NCBI GenBank assembly: GCA_036897485.1
Contig: JAYMTF010001722.1
Location: forward strand, 1 to 21,662
Direction: 5' to 3'
DNA from: Pelargonium nanum
Taxonomy: Eukaryota; Streptophyta; Magnoliopsida; Geraniales; Geraniaceae
DNA length: 21,662 bases
Below, piece after piece: positions 21,450-21,662 of this stretch. A model generated the notes under the pieces. That model was not told where the DNA came from and searched no databases. It was given only the letters and a program-made list of their open reading frames with translations. The position numbers and the translations under genes were made by a program. How positions within the stretch are numbered: position 1 is the first letter of the stretch; each line of letters starts with the position of its first letter.

Positions 21450-21662
21450 CACTACAAGAATTTGGCTTATTAGCAACAGAACTTTCCGTCGCTGATGGAC
21501 CAAATTTCGTCGCAGATGACGTTTAGCGACGGACCAGCGACGGAATGGAATCCGTCGCTAAAGTGACAGTCGCTGATGGTCAGCGACGGGGTTCCGTTGC
21601 TGATCAGCGACGGAAATCAGAGACGAAATTTCCGTCGTTGATCAGTGACGGAAATCAGAGAC
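21450..21662. mobile_element. CACTA (En/Spm) transposon end, runs off window
   Basis: CACTACAAGAA at 21450-21460 is the typical dicot CACTA terminal inverted repeat. The three bases before it, TGT (21447-21449), would be one half of the 3-bp target duplication. The next 200 bases are packed with direct and inverted copies of AGCGACGGA / TCCGTCGCT, the subterminal repeats to which the TNPA-type protein binds in this superfamily. A longer unit beginning GATCAGCGACGGAAATCAGA is repeated at 21602-21624 and 21640-21662 (one mismatch). The transposase and other end lie beyond the window, so autonomy is unknown. Confidence 0.85.

Overview
The window is nuclear DNA of a flowering plant, most likely a eudicot. 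Its genes are split by GT-AG introns, the intergenic DNA is AT-rich, it carries a Stowaway-type MITE and the end of a CACTA transposon, and the recognisable proteins are plant-specific. Nothing bacterial or viral was seen. I could not settle the species.

Four protein-coding genes could be rebuilt exon by exon with phase-consistent splice sites. From left to right: (1) LOL1, an LSD1-type zinc-finger protein of 154 residues, + strand, CDS 6835-8208, with a leader intron, an upstream ORF and a CT-rich leader. (2) FdC2, a plastid ferredoxin-like 2Fe-2S protein with a C-terminal extension, 192 residues, - strand, CDS 13925-10619, six exons. (3) A group-4 (LEA_1 / D-113 type) late embryogenesis abundant protein of 129 residues, + strand, CDS 14302-14803, two exons. 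(4) A 163-residue conserved-looking plant protein of unknown function, - strand, CDS 18984-15111, two exons split by a 3.4-kb intron. LOL1 and FdC2 converge; FdC2 and the LEA gene diverge from a 376-bp shared promoter carrying ABRE and CE3-like elements; the LEA gene and the unknown gene converge.

The left part (about 420-4393) has a housekeeping-type promoter with three site II elements, a plausible first exon at 570-675 and several exon-like fragments ending at about 4393. I could not join these into one open frame or recognise a product, so it may be a real multi-exon gene, a degraded one, or both. The right part (about 19250-21662) is repeat-derived: a low-complexity intergenic stretch with a 24-bp tandem duplication, then a CACTA (En/Spm) end at 21450 with its subterminal repeats running off the window.

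From memory, the order LOL1 - FdC2 - LEA group 4 matches three consecutive Arabidopsis chromosome 1 genes (At1g32540, At1g32550, At1g32560), which supports all three identifications at once. The genes do not form a pathway: they cover cell-death control (LOL1), plastid electron transfer or chlorophyll formation (FdC2) and desiccation tolerance (LEA). I found no convincing wholly new system. The best leads are the compact divergent FdC2/LEA promoter, the duplicated G-box/RY block and uORF of LOL1, and the two unrecognised genes.
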